Below, piece after piece: positions 62,242 to 64,000 of a DNA stretch of 64,000 nt. Under the pieces are notes generated by a model that saw only the letters and a list, made by a program, of their open reading frames with translations, was not told the origin of the DNA and did no database searches. Source of the stretch: Nitrospira sp. (GTDB lineage Bacteria > Nitrospirota > Nitrospiria > Nitrospirales > Nitrospiraceae). The translations under genes were made by a program, and so were the position numbers. The stretch is from NCBI GenBank assembly GCA_005116745.1, contig SWDS01000007.1, forward strand, positions 66,587-130,586, read 5' to 3'. How positions within the stretch are numbered: position 1 is the first letter of the stretch; each line of letters begins with the position of its first letter.

Positions 62242-64000
62242 TTACTTGGTGATCCGCTTCGCTGCCTCGACAATGGATCGCACGCCGATCCCGTAGTGAT
62301 CCACGAGCTCTTCGGGTTTCCCGCTGTGGGGAATTTCTCGAACGGCGAGTTTGTGGACGGCGATGCCTTCGGTGCTGACCGCGCTGAGGACCGCATCACC
62401 AAGGCCTCCATGGGCATAGTGATCTTCTACCGTGAGGATTTGGCGTTGGGTTGCGCGGCCACTCTCTACTAAGGTGGTTCGATCAATGGGTGCAATACTA
62501 TAGAGATCGATGACACGGACGGCAATCCCAGCTACTTTGAGTTGATCATGGGCTTTGAGCGCTTCAAACAGTGTGACGCCTGCGGCTACAATGGTGAGAA
62601 CATCTGATGCGCTCTCCCGGATGATTTTGCTGCCACCGATGTGGAATCGTTCATCCTGTCCATAAATCACCGTGGTTTTCGGCCTTCCCGCACGGACATA
62701 GACCATCCCTTTGTGTTGCGCGGCGGCTTCGAGTAACCGATAGGTCGAGTTGCCATCCGAGGGATAGAGCACCGTCATGTTCGGTTGCACGGCCATCATC
62801 GCGATGTCTTCAAGCCCCATTTGTGACGGGCCGTCTTCGCCGATGCTCACGCCGACGTGTGTGCCGACGAGTTTGATATTTGAGCCGCTGATGGCGGCCA
62901 TGCGAATGAAATCGTACGCACGGCTGAAAAAGCAGGCAAAGGTGGCGGCAAAAGGGATCTTGCCGCATGCAGCCAGACCGGCAGCGGCTCCGACCATGTT
63001 CTGTTCTGCAATGAAATTCTCGAAAAACCGATTGGGGAATTTCTTGCCGAACTTGTCCGTATAGGTTGAGTTCTTGACATCGGCATCCAGCGCAACGACC
63101 AGGGGGTTGACCGATCCTAAGGCTTCCAGTGCCGCACCAAAGGCCTCACGTGTGGCGACGGCATCGCCGATTTTGTAAGGCGGTGGCGGGATCGTGCCGA
63201 TGGTGACGGGAGCGGCGCTTGGAGCGGAAGGTGTGTGGATCTGAACGGCGGCACCGTTCGGACTCAATTGTTTGGTGAGCTCATCAATCGCCTTCTGAGT
63301 TTCTTCGCCTTTCTTCAGCGGTTTACCGTGCCAGTCTGGTCTGTCTTCCATGAACGAAATACCCTTGCCCTTAAATGTTTGGGCGAGTAACACGGTGGGC
63401 CGTCCTTTGGTGCGAGCGGCCTCATCGAAGGCCTTCAGGAGCGCTGAGAGATCATGACCATTGACGACCATCGCATGCCAACCGAATCCGGCCCAGCGGG
63501 AACGGTATGCGTCCATATCGTGCTGCAACATCGTGGGATCGCTCTGGCCAAGCCGATTGATATCGACAATAGCGCAGAGATTATCTAACCCGTGCTGCCG
63601 TCCGACCTCGGCCGCTTCCCACACCGAGCCTTCGACAGATTCACCGTCTCCCATCAACACATAGGTGCGGTGATCCAGCTTGTCGACGAACTTGGCATTC
63701 AAGGCAATACCGACCCCAACCGAAAGTCCTTGTCCTAGTGAGCCGGTGGCCATATCAACAAATGGCAAGCGGGGCGTGGGATGTCCTTCGAGGTCAGACG
63801 TGAGGGTACGTAACTTTAAGAGATCGCTTGTCGGAAAGAGCCCGGCTTCAGCCCACGCGGCATAGAGTAGTGGAGCCGCATGTCCTTTTGAGAGGATGAA
63901 GCGATCGCTGTTGAGTGCTTTAGGATTCTGAGGATCGTAGCGCATGACGGAGAAAAACAAGGCGGCCACGATATCGGCAGCTGAAGCACAGCTCGAAGGG
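62242..64000 (-). CDS. tkt: Transketolase (5' end beyond the window)
   Basis: The frame is open to the right edge (PSSCASADIVAALFFSV), so only the very N-terminus is missing. Both halves of a transketolase are in one chain. Thiamine diphosphate motif: VLMGDGESVEGSVWEAAEVG with GDG, and the Asn region IVDINRLGQSD. Middle domain: NRFFENFIAEQNMVGAAAGL with the catalytic Glu, and GVSIGEDGPSQMGLEDIAMM. Phosphate-binding pieces FILSKGHAAPLLYAAWAEAG and the C-terminal VEDHYAHGGLGDAVLSAVST are present. It transfers two-carbon units in the pentose phosphate or Calvin-type cycles. An IS30 remnant follows it. Confidence 0.95.
   Translation of the reverse strand, partial: PSSCASAADIVAALFFSVMRYDPQNPKALNSDRFILSKGHAAPLLYAAWAEAGLFPTSDLLKLRTLTSDLEGHPTPRLPFVDMATGSLGQGLSVGVGIALNAKFVDKLDHRTYVLMGDGESVEGSVWEAAEVGRQHGLDNLCAIVDINRLGQSDPTMLQHDMDAYRSRWAGFGWHAMVVNGHDLSALLKAFDEAARTKGRPTVLLAQTFKGKGISFMEDRPDWHGKPLKKGEETQKAIDELTKQLSPNGAAVQIHTPSAPSAAPVTIGTIPPPPYKIGDAVATREAFGAALEALGSVNPLVVALDADVKNSTYTDKFGKKFPNRFFENFIAEQNMVGAAAGLAACGKIPFAATFACFFSRAYDFIRMAAISGSNIKLVGTHVGVSIGEDGPSQMGLEDIAMMAVQPNMTVLYPSDGNSTYRLLEAAAQHKGMVYVRAGRPKTTVIYGQDERFHIGGSKIIRESASDVLTIVAAGVTLFEALKAHDQLKVAGIAVRVIDLYSIAPIDRTTLVESGRATQRQILTVEDHYAHGGLGDAVLSAVSTEGIAVHKLAVREIPHSGKPEELVDHYGIGVRSIVEAAKRITK

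Overview
The window looks like a chromosomal segment of a Nitrospira-type bacterium (phylum Nitrospirota). This is inferred from the gene mix and style: a large AsmA-like protein, archease plus RtcB, GGDEF/EAL and hybrid-kinase signalling, an SthA-like flavoprotein, a porin whose C-terminus resembles Nitrospira porins, B12-dependent radical SAM enzymes, many small secreted proteins, and many toxin-antitoxin (TA) genes with insertion-sequence debris. No 16S rRNA or nitrite-oxidation gene is present, so the genus is an inference.

Layout. 1-4.7 kb is an accessory block at the 3' end of lipA: a RelE-like/Xre TA pair, a second 3' fragment of lipA, a second TA pair, an AlbA_2 (Schlafen-type) protein and a nucleotidyltransferase. 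4.7-20.4 kb is mostly core: methyltransferase, pgm, AsmA, M24 peptidase, archease-rtcB, a REC-PAS-GGDEF-EAL regulator, a dead IS30 copy, sthA and an HDOD protein. 20.5-29.4 kb holds small stress and envelope genes (cupin, dehydrogenase, lipoprotein, msrB, lipocalin, membrane proteins), one tRNA-Ser(UGA), a wrecked cytochrome c locus and a MITE-like element. 29.7-33.4 kb is a secreted TPR gene split by a complete IS4-family element. 33.6-36.1 kb is serS, a TA pair and a second 3' fragment of serS beside a decayed tRNA-Ser. 36.1-43.2 kb holds a radical SAM gene flanked by palindromic elements, rhodanese, an OmpH-like chaperone, secreted proteins and a patatin lipoprotein. 43.2-47.2 kb is an mscS-like gene whose 3' end recurs twice downstream, separating cargo (methyltransferase, glutathione peroxidase, hicB/hicA remnant) from a Phd/RelE pair. 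47.2-53.1 kb is an unrecognised membrane operon containing a SLATT-like 2TM protein and a 959-residue membrane protein. 53.8-55.8 kb is an IS256-family element abutting a decapitated porin. 55.9-64 kb is a B12 radical SAM protein, an orphan FlgC-like protein, a hybrid histidine kinase, a DsbA-like protein, another dead IS30 copy and transketolase (running off the right edge).

The most unusual signal is one architecture repeated at three unrelated genes. At lipA, serS and mscS the order is: gene, TA or cargo genes, then a second diverged copy of that gene's own 3' end in the same orientation, still ending in a stop codon. At mscS it occurs twice in tandem. This is what single-crossover insertion of foreign DNA carrying its own version of the gene's 3' end would leave, and it suggests TA modules repeatedly enter this genome at the 3' ends of housekeeping genes without breaking them. 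A second candidate is the SLATT membrane operon at 47.2-53.1 kb, which may be an undescribed defence or stress system; its function is not shown by the sequence.
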